17,045 nucleotides of DNA from an uncultured Prevotellaceae bacterium (GCA_945827465.1 CALZOH010000038.1:1-17045); one strand, 5' to 3'. Numbered from the stretch's first letter, positions 7,440 through 15,733 are shown. Translations and numbers: made by a program. Notes: generated by a model from the sequence alone, not told the origin.

Positions 7440-8198
7440 TTAGTCGTTCAACTTAGCTTTGATGAAGTTGCGGTTGAGACGAGCTATGTTGGCAATAGAC
7501 TCACTCTTCGGACAAACAGCCTCGCAAGCACGAGTGTTAGTACAGTTACCAAAACCGAGTTCATCCATCTTTGCAACCATGGCTTTAGCGCGCTTGGCAG
7601 CTTCGGGCTTACCCTGAGGCAGTAAAGCAAACTGACTTACCTTGGAAGAAACGAAGAGCATCGCGGAACCATTCTTGCAAGCTGCTACGCAAGCTCCGCA
7701 ACCAATGCAAGTGGCGCAGTCCATGGCTTCATCGGCTGCATCCTTGGGAATGAGGATGGCATTTGCATCCTGAGGAGCTCCGGTGCGAACTGAAATATAT
7801 CCACCAGCCTGCTGAATCTTATCAAAAGCCGAGCGGTCAACCATACAGTCCTTGATAACAGGGAAAGCAGCAGAACGCCAAGGCTCAACCGTAATGACAT
7901 CACCATCATTGAAGCGACGCATGTAAAGCTGGCAGGTAGTAGCGCCACGCTCTGTCTTGCCGTGAGGGGTACCGTTGATATAGAGCGAGCACATACCGCA
8001 AATTCCTTCGCGACAGTCGTGATCGAATACAAACGGCTCTTGCTTTTCCTCTACTAATTGTTCGTTGAGGATATCAAGCATTTCCAGGAAAGAGGTGTCA
8101 CCCGGGATATCCTTCATCTCGCGCTCATCGAAGTGGCCCTTATCTTTGGGACCATTCTGACGCCAATAACGCAATGTGAAACTTATATTCTTGTCCAT
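7440..8198 (-). CDS. frdB: Fumarate reductase/succinate dehydrogenase iron-sulfur subunit
   Basis: A 252-residue electron-transfer subunit that wires the flavoprotein to the membrane cytochrome b. The N-terminal plant-type ferredoxin domain carries the [2Fe-2S] ligands Cys62, Cys67 and Cys70 (CREGICGMC) plus Cys89. The C-terminal domain carries Cys161, Cys164 and Cys167 with Cys170 and Cys174 (CATCIGCGACVAAC), and then Cys219, Cys225 and Cys229 (CTNTRACEAVCP), for the [4Fe-4S] and [3Fe-4S] centres. All expected cysteines are present and the length is normal for the family. It is the last gene of the frdC-frdA-frdB operon, 23 bases after frdA, and is followed by the terminator. In Bacteroidales this complex mainly runs as menaquinol:fumarate reductase during succinate formation. 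The direction cannot be read from sequence, so the frd name rather than sdh is an inference. Confidence 0.97.
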   Translation of the reverse strand: MDKNISFTLRYWRQNGPKDKGHFDEREMKDIPGDTSFLEMLDILNEQLVEEKQEPFVFDHDCREGICGMCSLYINGTPHGKTERGATTCQLYMRRFNDGDVITVEPWRSAAFPVIKDCMVDRSAFDKIQQAGGYISVRTGAPQDANAILIPKDAADEAMDCATCIGCGACVAACKNGSAMLFVSSKVSQFALLPQGKPEAAKRAKAMVAKMDELGFGNCTNTRACEAVCPKSESIANIARLNRNFIKAKLND

Positions 8199-8221
8199 TA
8201 TTTTACTTCTTTTTGTGTTTA

Positions 8222-10168
8222 CTATACCTTGTAATTACGGGTCTTCACCTCGATTGCTTCATACTTCAAAGGCTCCTTGTACATAACGGGCTCCTTGTCG
8301 TCGTCTCCTTGATATTCCCAACAGCTTACGTAGAAGCAGTTCTGGTCATCACGCTTAGCTTCTCCCTCTTCGGTCTGATGCTCCTCACGGAAGTGACCAC
8401 CGCAACTCTCGTTACGATTCAAAGCGTCGATAGCCTCAAGCTGACCCATCAAGATAAAGTCGTACAGACGAACAGCCTTATCGAGTTCAAGATTCATGCC
8501 ATCCTGATTACCCGGAACAAATACATGTTCGTTGAATTCCTTACGCAGGTCTGACAACAAACCAAGAGCTTTCTCCAAGCCTTCCTTGGTACGAGCCATA
8601 CCAACATATTCCCACATAATGTGACCCAATTTCTTGTGGAGAGTATCCACTGACTCGTCACCTTTAACTGCCATAATGCGATCCATCTTGTCTTGGATAG
8701 CTTTTTCAGCTGCAGCAAACTCGGGAGCATCTGTCTTGAAACGAGGAACAGTAATCTGATCGCTGAGATAATTCTGAATGGTGTAAGGAAGAACGAAATA
8801 TCCATCGGCCAGACCCTGCATCAAAGCAGAAGCACCCAAACGGTTAGCACCGTGATCAGAGAAGTTACATTCACCGATAGCAAACAAGCCGGGGATAGAT
8901 GTCTGTAATTCATAATCTACCCACAGACCACCCATGGTATAATGGATGGCAGGATAAATCATCATCGGGTTCTCATACGGATTGACGTCCGTAATCTCTT
9001 CATACATATCAAAGAGGTTGCCATAACGCTGTTCTACGACGTCACGACCCAAACGATTGATCGCCTCAGAGAAATCCAAGAAGACAGCTAAGCCTGTGTT
9101 GTTAACGCCAAAGCCTTTGTCGCAACGCTCTTTGGCTGCACGGCTTGCCACGTCACGCGGTACCAAGTTACCAAATGCCGGATAACGACGCTCCAGGTAG
9201 TAATCACGATCTTCTTCAGGTATATCACGACCCTGGATTTCACCCTTCTGCAGTCTCTTAGCGTCTTCGAGTTTCTTGGGAACCCAAATACGTCCGTCAT
9301 TACGCAAAGACTCAGACATCAAAGTCAGTTTTGACTGCTTATCACCATGAACGGGAATACAAGTAGGATGAATCTGCACGTAAGCAGGATTTGCAAAATA
9401 GGCGCCCTTGCGATATGCAGCGATAGCAGCAGTACAGTTGCAACCCATCGCATTGGTTGAAAGGAAGTAAGTATTGCCATAACCACCGGTAGCCAGTACT
9501 ACTGTATGAGCAGCAAAGCGCTCCAACTTACCGGTTACAATGTTCTTGGCAATAATACCACGAGCACGACCGTCGATGATAACCACATCTTCCATTTCAT
9601 AACGGGTGTAGAGCTCTACGGTACCTTCATGTACTTGACGCATCAAAGCTGAATAGGCTCCCAGCAACAACTGCTGACCTGTTTGACCCTTTGCATAGAA
9701 CGTACGACTTACTTGTACACCACCAAACGAGCGGTTAGCCAACAAACCACCGTATTCACGAGCGAAGGGAACACCCTGAGCCACGCACTGGTCAATAATA
9801 TTGGCACTCACTTCAGCCAAACGATATACATTGGCTTCACGTGCACGATAGTCACCACCCTTAACCGTATCATAGAACAAACGATAGATGGAGTCACCGT
9901 CATTCTGATAATTCTTGGCAGCGTTGATACCACCTTGAGCAGCGATTGAGTGAGCACGGCGAGGAGAATCTTGAATACAGAAATTCTTTACTTTAAAGCC
10001 CATTTCACCCAATGAAGCCGCAGCACTGGCACCAGCCAAACCGGTTCCTACCACAATAATGTCGAGCTTACGCTTGTTGGCAGGATTGACCAGCTTTTGA
10101 TGCGCTTTGAAGTTTGTCCATTTCTCTGAAATAGGACCTTCAGGTATTTTAGAATTGATTGTAGTCAT
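8222..10168 (-). CDS. frdA: Fumarate reductase/succinate dehydrogenase flavoprotein subunit
   Basis: The 648-residue catalytic subunit, which interconverts fumarate and succinate on a bound FAD at the inner face of the membrane. The dinucleotide-binding motif is VVGTGLAGASAA (glycines 41, 43 and 46). RRAHSIAAQGG, with His73, is the site where FAD is covalently attached in this family. The capping-domain and active-site stretches HPTCIPVHG, LVPRDVASRA (candidate proton-transfer arginine) and HYTMGGLWVD are present, followed by GLFAIGEC. The protein is collinear and complete with the longer epsilon/Bacteroidetes-type FrdA, whose C-terminus includes ESCGGHFREEH and an acidic tail. It lies 47 bases downstream of frdC and 23 bases upstream of frdB, consistent with one transcript. 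Nothing unusual was seen. Confidence 0.98.
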   Translation of the reverse strand: MTTINSKIPEGPISEKWTNFKAHQKLVNPANKRKLDIIVVGTGLAGASAAASLGEMGFKVKNFCIQDSPRRAHSIAAQGGINAAKNYQNDGDSIYRLFYDTVKGGDYRAREANVYRLAEVSANIIDQCVAQGVPFAREYGGLLANRSFGGVQVSRTFYAKGQTGQQLLLGAYSALMRQVHEGTVELYTRYEMEDVVIIDGRARGIIAKNIVTGKLERFAAHTVVLATGGYGNTYFLSTNAMGCNCTAAIAAYRKGAYFANPAYVQIHPTCIPVHGDKQSKLTLMSESLRNDGRIWVPKKLEDAKRLQKGEIQGRDIPEEDRDYYLERRYPAFGNLVPRDVASRAAKERCDKGFGVNNTGLAVFLDFSEAINRLGRDVVEQRYGNLFDMYEEITDVNPYENPMMIYPAIHYTMGGLWVDYELQTSIPGLFAIGECNFSDHGANRLGASALMQGLADGYFVLPYTIQNYLSDQITVPRFKTDAPEFAAAEKAIQDKMDRIMAVKGDESVDTLHKKLGHIMWEYVGMARTKEGLEKALGLLSDLRKEFNEHVFVPGNQDGMNLELDKAVRLYDFILMGQLEAIDALNRNESCGGHFREEHQTEEGEAKRDDQNCFYVSCWEYQGDDDKEPVMYKEPLKYEAIEVKTRNYKV

Positions 10169-10215
10169 AATTTTTTATTTCTATTTTGTGAGATTAAAAC
10201 TTGACAGCGGTCACA

Positions 10216-10893
10216 TTAACAGCAAGCTCCGCAGAAAGCGAACTTGAGAACAACAACCACAAATAGTAACATAACGACGGTAGCCCAAATCGCACCGATC
10301 AGTTTCCAACGGCAGAACCAAATTTTGCCATTCCAACCCAATGTCTGAATTGCGCTCCAGAAACCATGTGTTAAATGGAACCAGATAGCCACAAACCAAA
10401 TGATGTAAAGAACTGCCATAACAGGATTACCGAAAGTCATCTGCATCAAAGCAGTTCCATCGGAAGGATTTACCATTGCGCCAGTTGAAATACCGGTCAG
10501 CTCGGCAAACATCATGTTATAGAAGAAACCATAAAAATGGAGAATCAAACCCAAGATAACAATCACACCCAGAACAAACATATTCTGAGATGCCCACTCT
10601 ACCTTTTCGGGTTTGTCAACAACTGCATAACGATTGCTTCCACGAGCCTTTTTATTCTGCAAAGTCAGAATAATGGCAAAGACAAAATGAAGCACTGCCA
10701 AAGCGCCAAGTCCAACCGTACCAGCAACAGCATACCAGTTCGCACCAAGCATTTCGCATACTCCATTATAGGCTTCTCCATCGAAGAGAGCAACAGCATT
10801 CATGCAGGCATGAAATGTTAGGAAAAGAATGAGGCAAAGTCCTGTAACAGACATAACCACCTTCTTTCCAATGGAAGATTTAATTAACCACAT
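10216..10893 (-). CDS. frdC: Fumarate reductase/succinate dehydrogenase cytochrome b subunit
   Basis: A 225-residue integral membrane anchor with five hydrophobic segments, the single-polypeptide di-heme type (Wolinella FrdC and Bacillus SdhC class). It exchanges electrons with menaquinone. Histidines that fit the four heme ligands are His28 (LTFHACMN), His69 (VLHFVFA), His119 (ILHFYGFF) and His173 or His176 (FHLTHGFW). The N-terminus MWLIKSSIGKKVVMSVTG is typical. The C-terminus is odd: it ends FCGACC, adding three cysteines right at the tail. It is the first gene of the operon, with a near-consensus promoter and a leader of about 75 bases. It is divergent from mnmG. Confidence 0.96.
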   Translation of the reverse strand: MWLIKSSIGKKVVMSVTGLCLILFLTFHACMNAVALFDGEAYNGVCEMLGANWYAVAGTVGLGALAVLHFVFAIILTLQNKKARGSNRYAVVDKPEKVEWASQNMFVLGVIVILGLILHFYGFFYNMMFAELTGISTGAMVNPSDGTALMQMTFGNPVMAVLYIIWFVAIWFHLTHGFWSAIQTLGWNGKIWFCRWKLIGAIWATVVMLLFVVVVLKFAFCGACC

Positions 10894-10974
10894 AAATAAT
10901 TGAATTGATTTAGTTATTTAATAATTGATTTTCTAAAAGGCTCTATTACGGGCAATCTCGACTGAAAGCCCATG

Positions 10975-11005
10975 CAAAATTACCTTTTTATCTTTTTACC
11001 ACAAA
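10975..11005 (-). promoter_or_regulatory. Promoter of the frdCAB operon
   Basis: On the minus strand TTTG (11002-11005), a 19-base spacer and TAATTTTG (10975-10982) match the Bacteroidetes sigma-ABfr consensus at every specified position. Transcription should start near 10967, giving a leader of about 75 bases. Confidence 0.8.
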
Positions 11006-11058
11006 GTTTTTTTAAGCCTTTAAAAGATTACTTAGACAAAAAGTTGGGCTCCCAATCA

Positions 11059-11074
11059 TGTTTCACGGGAAACA
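11059..11074. promoter_or_regulatory. parS-like ParB-binding palindrome upstream of mnmG
   Basis: TGTTTCACGGGAAACA differs at one base (position 10, G for T) from the widely conserved parS consensus TGTTTCACGTGAAACA. The change leaves one half parS-like and makes the other half (GGGAAA) resemble the Bacillus Noc-site half. It sits between the divergent frdC and mnmG promoters and overlaps neither core element. Confidence 0.55.
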
Positions 11075-11112
11075 CACGCCGCAGATACCTGTCATTATTA
11101 AACCTACACTAC

Positions 11113-11142
11113 TTGTCACGTGATGAAATTGGCGTAATTTTG
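11113..11142 (+). promoter_or_regulatory. Promoter of mnmG
   Basis: TTG (11113-11115), a 19-base spacer and TAATTTTG (11135-11142) match the Bacteroidetes consensus. Transcription would start near 11149, leaving a very short leader of about 14 bases. The spacer contains the 8-base palindrome TCACGTGA (11116-11123), the same core as parS. Confidence 0.7.
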
Positions 11143-11162
11143 CATGACAAATCAAACAATCA

Positions 11163-13040
11163 ATGAAAGCAGATTTTAGCTTTGACGTCATTGTCATTGG
11201 TGCCGGACACGCAGGATGTGAAGCTGCTCGCATAGCGGCCACGATGGGAGCCAAAACATGTCTCATTACCATGGACATGGAAAAAATTGCCCAAATGAGC
11301 TGTAATCCGGCCGTCGGAGGGATTGCTAAAGGTCAAATTGTCAGAGAAGTCGATGCACTTGGAGGAATGATGGGTGTGATCACCGACCAAAACGCCATTC
11401 AATTTAGGATGCTCAACCGCTCCAAAGGTCCTGCCATGTGGAGCCCAAGGGCGCAATGCGACAGAAATAAATATAGCCAAACCTGGAGAGAGGTTTTGGA
11501 AAACACAGAAGGGCTTAGCATTTGGCAAGACCAAGCCAGAACTCTCCTCACCGAAGGTCAACGCGCCGTCGGCATAGAAACCATCTGGGGAGTAACCATC
11601 AGCGCAAAGAGCGTCATTGTTACTGCCGGCACATTTTTAAACGGACTCATGCACATCGGGCACCACATGGTGGAAGGTGGACGCATCTCCGAACCCAGCG
11701 TACATCATTTTTCTGAATCAATAGCATCACACGGCATTCACGTCGACAGAATGAAAACGGGCACACCGATTCGCATCGACGGAAGAAGCATTCATTTTGA
11801 AGAACTAGTCAAGCAAGAGGGAGAAAATGATTTCCATCGCTTCTCATATAGAACTCGCGAACACCAATTACTCCAACTTCCCTGCTGGCTTTGCAACACC
11901 AACGAAGAAACTCATGAGATTTTAAAATCGGGATTAAAAGACTCTCCGCTCTACAACGGACAAATTCAATCCATCGGACCCCGATACTGTCCGAGCATCG
12001 AAACAAAACTTCATACCTTCCCCGAGAAAGACAAGCATCCGCTATTCCTGGAGCCGGAAGGAACCAACACCAACCAATATTACTTGAACGGTTACTCATC
12101 CAGTCTGCCTCTCAACATCCAGTTAGAGGCCATTCATAAAATACCGGCCTTTAGAGATGCAAAAATATATCGTCCCGGTTACGCCATAGAATATGACTTC
12201 TTCGATCCAACCCAAATGAAGCACTCATTAGAGTCTAAAGTGATCGACGGACTGTTTCTTGCAGGACAAGTAAACGGTACAACGGGCTACGAAGAAGCCG
12301 CTGGTCAAGGAATCGTGGCCGGAATCAACGCCGCACTGAAATGTAGCAACTCAGAACCCTTTGTCATGAAAAGAGACGAAAGCTATATCGGCGTACTCAT
12401 CGATGACCTGACCACGAAAGGCGTTGATGAGCCCTACAGAATGTTTACCTCGCGCGCCGAACATAGAATATTACTCAGACAAGACAACGCCGATGCACGC
12501 CTCACACCCTTCGGCATCAAATTAGGAACCATCAGTTCCGAACAAGAGCGCCAATTTACCACGAAAAAAGAATGGACGGACAAACTGATTGACTTCTGCC
12601 AAAGAACATCGATAAAGCCGAAAGACATCAACGACTATTTGCAACAAATCGGAAGCACTCCGTTAAGGGAAGGATGCAAAATAAAAGACCTCATAGAAAG
12701 GCCGGAATTAACGATGCAGACATTGTCTGCACAAATTGAGAAACTCAGAAATCTCATCGACCAAATCCCCACAACGAAGGAAGAGGTAAAAGAAAGCGCG
12801 GAAATCGAATTGAAATATCGCGGATATATTGAACGGGAAAGATTAATCGCAGATAAGATGCGCAGACTGGATGCCATCCGCATAAAAGGCCGATTTAAGT
12901 ACAGCGAGATCACTCAGCTTTCGACGGAAGCGAGACAAAAGCTCGAAAGAATCGATCCGGAAACATTGTCACAGGCCAAACAAATACCAGGAGTCTCTCC
13001 CAACGATATTGACGTGTTATTGATATTGTTAAATCGATAA
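11163..13040 (+). CDS. mnmG: tRNA uridine-5-carboxymethylaminomethyl(34) synthesis enzyme MnmG
   Basis: A 625-residue FAD protein (also called GidA) that works with MnmE to install the cmnm5 modification at the wobble uridine of certain tRNAs, using methylene-tetrahydrofolate. It is cytoplasmic. The FAD motif is VIGAGHAGCEAA (glycines 13, 15 and 18). The two conserved cysteines are Cys47 in CNPAVGGIAKG and Cys276 in GPRYCPSIE. The FAD-domain signature GTTGYEEAAGQG, TSRAEHRILLRQDNAD and the C-terminal helical MnmE-binding domain with KYRGYIERE are intact. The length is normal. The start at 11163 follows the promoter closely. It is divergent from frdC and followed by uvrC with only 24 bases between, and that gap is largely filled by a parS-like palindrome. 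Function is firm from sequence; the MnmE partner is outside the window. Confidence 0.98.
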   Translation: MKADFSFDVIVIGAGHAGCEAARIAATMGAKTCLITMDMEKIAQMSCNPAVGGIAKGQIVREVDALGGMMGVITDQNAIQFRMLNRSKGPAMWSPRAQCDRNKYSQTWREVLENTEGLSIWQDQARTLLTEGQRAVGIETIWGVTISAKSVIVTAGTFLNGLMHIGHHMVEGGRISEPSVHHFSESIASHGIHVDRMKTGTPIRIDGRSIHFEELVKQEGENDFHRFSYRTREHQLLQLPCWLCNTNEETHEILKSGLKDSPLYNGQIQSIGPRYCPSIETKLHTFPEKDKHPLFLEPEGTNTNQYYLNGYSSSLPLNIQLEAIHKIPAFRDAKIYRPGYAIEYDFFDPTQMKHSLESKVIDGLFLAGQVNGTTGYEEAAGQGIVAGINAALKCSNSEPFVMKRDESYIGVLIDDLTTKGVDEPYRMFTSRAEHRILLRQDNADARLTPFGIKLGTISSEQERQFTTKKEWTDKLIDFCQRTSIKPKDINDYLQQIGSTPLREGCKIKDLIERPELTMQTLSAQIEKLRNLIDQIPTTKEEVKESAEIELKYRGYIERERLIADKMRRLDAIRIKGRFKYSEITQLSTEARQKLERIDPETLSQAKQIPGVSPNDIDVLLILLNR

Positions 13041-13056
13041 CGTTTCACGTGAAACA
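13041..13056. promoter_or_regulatory. parS-like ParB-binding palindrome between mnmG and uvrC
   Basis: CGTTTCACGTGAAACA matches the parS consensus TGTTTCACGTGAAACA at 15 of 16 positions. The 14-base core GTTTCACGTGAAAC (13042-13055) is a perfect palindrome. It begins on the base after the mnmG stop codon and ends 8 bases before the uvrC ATG. ParB would be expected to load here; parA and parB are not in the window. Confidence 0.7.
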
Positions 13057-13064
13057 CGATTGTG

Positions 13065-14885
13065 ATGAGCAAAAATGATCGTAAAAAGCTGGAGGAACTA
13101 AAACTTTTCATCAGCACACTGCCGGAAAAACCGGGGAGTTATCAATATTACGACTCATCGGGAACTATCATCTATGTGGGCAAGGCAAAAAATCTGAAGA
13201 GAAGAGTCCAATCATATTTTAACAAGGAGCAAGAACACCCAAAAACAAGGAAACTCGTTTCACAGATAGATAAAATCACCTTCTCCGTGGTCAACAGCGA
13301 AGAAGACGCCCTTTTATTGGAGAACAACTTAATCAAAAAGTACAAGCCGAAATATAATGTTCTGCTCAAAGACGACAAAACTTACGCCTCCATCTGTATC
13401 ACCCACGAAGATTATCCCCGAATCTTGAAAATCAGAACCAGCTCCGGAATAAAAGGAGACTATTTTGGCCCCTATATACATTCCTACGCCATCAACGCTC
13501 TCTTAGATCTACTCCAAAAGGCATATCTACCGCGCCCATGCAACTTCAATCTTTCGCGGCAGAAGGTTGACAGCGGTGATTACAAGCTATGCCTCAACTA
13601 CCAAATAGGAAAATGTAAAGGACCATGCGTTGGCCGACAAAGCCGAGCTGATTATCTCGACAACATAGAAGAGTGCAAGGAGATTTTAAAGGGAAATATT
13701 CGGGGATTGATCGAGCACATCAAGGAGCAGATACAATTTGCATGCGCAGAATTGAACTTCGAGAAGGCGCAGGAGCTCAAGGAAAAGATTATTTTGCTAC
13801 AAACCTTCCAGACGAAAAGCGAAGTTGTCAACTGCAGCTTCAATAACTTGGATGTTTTCAACATCGATACCAACGAAAATACGGCTTACGTCAACTTTTT
13901 ACACATCGCTCACGGCAATATTACCCAAGCCTTCACCATCGAAATGAAAAAATCCATGGACGAAACACCTGAAGACCTGCTCGGACTTGCTGTGGTTGAG
14001 TTAAGACAGCGATTCCGCTCTCGAAGCAGGGAAATCATCCTGCCATTCCACATCGACCTGGCGCTCGAGAATACCATTATCACCGTGCCGCAACGCGGCG
14101 AGAAGCACCGGTTACTTAAATTGTCGGAGCTGAACGTCAGAGAATATAAAATTGAACGCATCAAGCAGAGCGACAAGCTCAACCCGGAACAAAAAAGTAC
14201 CCGCTTGATGAAGGAAATACAAGACCATCTGCATTTGAAGAAGCTCCCTTACCGCATTGAGCTCTTCGACAACTCAAATATACAGGGTGACAACGCCGTC
14301 GCTGCCTGCGTAGTATTTGAAAAGCTGAAACCTAACAAAAAAGAGTACCGAAAATACAACATTAAGACCGTTGTCGGGCCCAACGACTATGCTTCGATGC
14401 AAGAAGTAATAGAACGCAGGTATAAAAGACTCCTTGAGGAAGGAAAAAGAATGCCTGATTTAATCATCACAGACGGTGGAAAAGGACAGATGGAGTGTGC
14501 CCGCAGCATCATTGAAGACCGGTTGCATCTGGACATCCCCATCGCCGGACTCGCCAAGGACAAAAAGCACCGCACCAACGAATTGTTGTTTGGAAATCCG
14601 CCTGTCACCATCGGGCTGAAACAGACCGATGAGCTCTTCAGAGTGCTCACACAGATGCAGGACGAGGTGCACCGCTTTGCCATTACCTTTCACCGCGAGA
14701 AACGAGCCAAACAGCAGACGCATTCGCTGCTTGACGAGATCAAGGGAGTGGGCGAAAAGACCAAAACACTCCTTCTGCGCCATTTCAAAAGCTTCAAACG
14801 GATCAGCGAAGCCTCTGAAGCCGAAATCTGTGAACTTCTTGGCCCAAAAAAAGGAACTAACATCTATCAACAACTACATCCATAA
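13065..14885 (+). CDS. uvrC: Excinuclease ABC subunit C
   Basis: A 606-residue endonuclease that makes the two incisions around UvrAB-bound DNA lesions. The N-terminal GIY-YIG nuclease is seen as G24-S-Y26 and Y37-V-G39, then K40, R46 and R47. Cys159, Cys176, Cys184 and Cys188 have the last three spaced as in the iron-sulfur UvrC proteins (E. coli 166-174-178). A UvrB-binding UVR motif lies near residues 225-250 (FEKAQELKEKI). The RNase H-like nuclease has Asp402 (FDNSNIQG), Asp470 (IITDGGKGQ) and His543 (TFHREKR). The C-terminus has a helix-hairpin-helix DNA-binding segment (IKGVGEKTKTLLL). The start is ATG 13065; a GTG immediately before it is less likely. It is probably co-transcribed with mnmG and is followed after 14 bases by dtd. 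Confidence 0.98.
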   Translation: MSKNDRKKLEELKLFISTLPEKPGSYQYYDSSGTIIYVGKAKNLKRRVQSYFNKEQEHPKTRKLVSQIDKITFSVVNSEEDALLLENNLIKKYKPKYNVLLKDDKTYASICITHEDYPRILKIRTSSGIKGDYFGPYIHSYAINALLDLLQKAYLPRPCNFNLSRQKVDSGDYKLCLNYQIGKCKGPCVGRQSRADYLDNIEECKEILKGNIRGLIEHIKEQIQFACAELNFEKAQELKEKIILLQTFQTKSEVVNCSFNNLDVFNIDTNENTAYVNFLHIAHGNITQAFTIEMKKSMDETPEDLLGLAVVELRQRFRSRSREIILPFHIDLALENTIITVPQRGEKHRLLKLSELNVREYKIERIKQSDKLNPEQKSTRLMKEIQDHLHLKKLPYRIELFDNSNIQGDNAVAACVVFEKLKPNKKEYRKYNIKTVVGPNDYASMQEVIERRYKRLLEEGKRMPDLIITDGGKGQMECARSIIEDRLHLDIPIAGLAKDKKHRTNELLFGNPPVTIGLKQTDELFRVLTQMQDEVHRFAITFHREKRAKQQTHSLLDEIKGVGEKTKTLLLRHFKSFKRISEASEAEICELLGPKKGTNIYQQLHP

Positions 14886-14899
14886 CAAAACAACTTATC

Positions 14900-15352
14900 A
14901 TGAGAATTGTCATACAAAGGGTGCGCCACGCATCAGTCACCATCGATGGAAAAATTAAGTCACATATCGGACAAGGTTACCTCATCTTATTAGGAATTGA
15001 ACAAAATGATTCCGACGAAGACATTGAATGGCTCAGCAAGAAAGTAGCCGGTTTGCGCATATTTGATGATGAAAACGGCGTGATGAATAAATCTATTCTG
15101 GACATTGACGGTGAGATACTCGTTGTCAGCCAATTTACCCTGATGGCATCCACTAAAAAAGGGAACCGACCCTCCTGGTTCCGAGCAGCAACACATGACA
15201 TCTCTATCCCACTCTATCAGGAGTTTTGCAAAGTGTTATCGTCGGCCATCGGAAAGGAAGTGCAAACCGGAGAATTTGGTGCCGACATGAAAGTAGAACT
15301 GCTGAACGACGGACCGGTGACTATCTTGATGGATTCAAAGAACAAAGAATAA
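14900..15352 (+). CDS. dtd: D-aminoacyl-tRNA deacylase
   Basis: A 150-residue homodimeric proofreading enzyme that hydrolyses D-aminoacyl-tRNA (and glycyl-tRNA-Ala) in the cytoplasm. The family start MRIVIQRVRHASV is exact. The two active-site signatures are SQFTL at 77-81 and NDGPVT at 136-141, the latter holding the Gly-cisPro pair that gives chiral selectivity. GNRPSWFRAA (88-97) is also conserved. The length is normal for bacterial Dtd. It lies 14 bases downstream of uvrC and is most likely in the same transcript. Confidence 0.97.
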   Translation: MRIVIQRVRHASVTIDGKIKSHIGQGYLILLGIEQNDSDEDIEWLSKKVAGLRIFDDENGVMNKSILDIDGEILVVSQFTLMASTKKGNRPSWFRAATHDISIPLYQEFCKVLSSAIGKEVQTGEFGADMKVELLNDGPVTILMDSKNKE

Positions 15353-15385
15353 AACAGAGAACCTCACATAAAGAAATTAATTCGG

Positions 15386-15393
15386 TAATTTTG
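15386..15393 (+). promoter_or_regulatory. TAnnTTTG element just before the MazG-like gene
   Basis: TAATTTTG fits the -7 consensus, but no TTTG is found 19-21 bases upstream and the element ends only 4 bases before the ATG. If used, the mRNA would start at or within the first codon, so it may be a chance match or mark a leaderless internal promoter. Confidence 0.25.
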
Positions 15394-15397
15394 TTGC

Positions 15398-15733
15398 ATG
15401 AAAGATATCACCCTGCAAGAAGCTCAAGAATTGGTAGATCATTGGATCAAAACCATTGGAGTAAGATACTTCAACGAGCTGACAAACATGGCTTGCCTGA
15501 CTGAAGAAGTGGGAGAATTAGCCCGAGTTATAGCTCGCCAATACGGCGAACAGAGTTTTAAGGAAGGAGAAAAGGCTAACCTATCAGAAGAAATGGCTGA
15601 CGTGCTGTGGGTACTCATCTGCCTGGCCAACCAAACAGGGGTTAACCTGACGGAAGCATTCCTGAAAACCATTGAGAAGAAGACAAATAGAGACGCAAAC
15701 AGACATATCAACAATCAAAAATTAAACGCATGA
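15398..15733 (+). CDS. MazG-like nucleotide pyrophosphohydrolase
   Basis: A 111-residue, single-domain all-alpha NTP pyrophosphohydrolase that would split a (d)NTP or damaged nucleotide to the monophosphate and PPi with magnesium. The metal-binding signatures are EEVGE at 36-40 and EEMAD at 64-68, the EExxE...EExxD pair of the MazG superfamily, with the helices ADVLWVLICLANQTGV between and after. It is far shorter than full two-domain MazG and is closer to the small YpjD/RS21-C6-like group; the exact nucleotide cannot be told. It lies 45 bases after dtd, and its stop codon overlaps the deoC start by four bases (ATGA at 15730-15733), which suggests translational coupling. Confidence 0.85.
   Translation: MKDITLQEAQELVDHWIKTIGVRYFNELTNMACLTEEVGELARVIARQYGEQSFKEGEKANLSEEMADVLWVLICLANQTGVNLTEAFLKTIEKKTNRDANRHINNQKLNA

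Noticed and set aside
14687..14703. TTTCACCGCGAGAAA inside uvrC as a further parS site
   Set aside because: The centre does not match TCACGTGA and the bases are fixed by the conserved FHREK codons.
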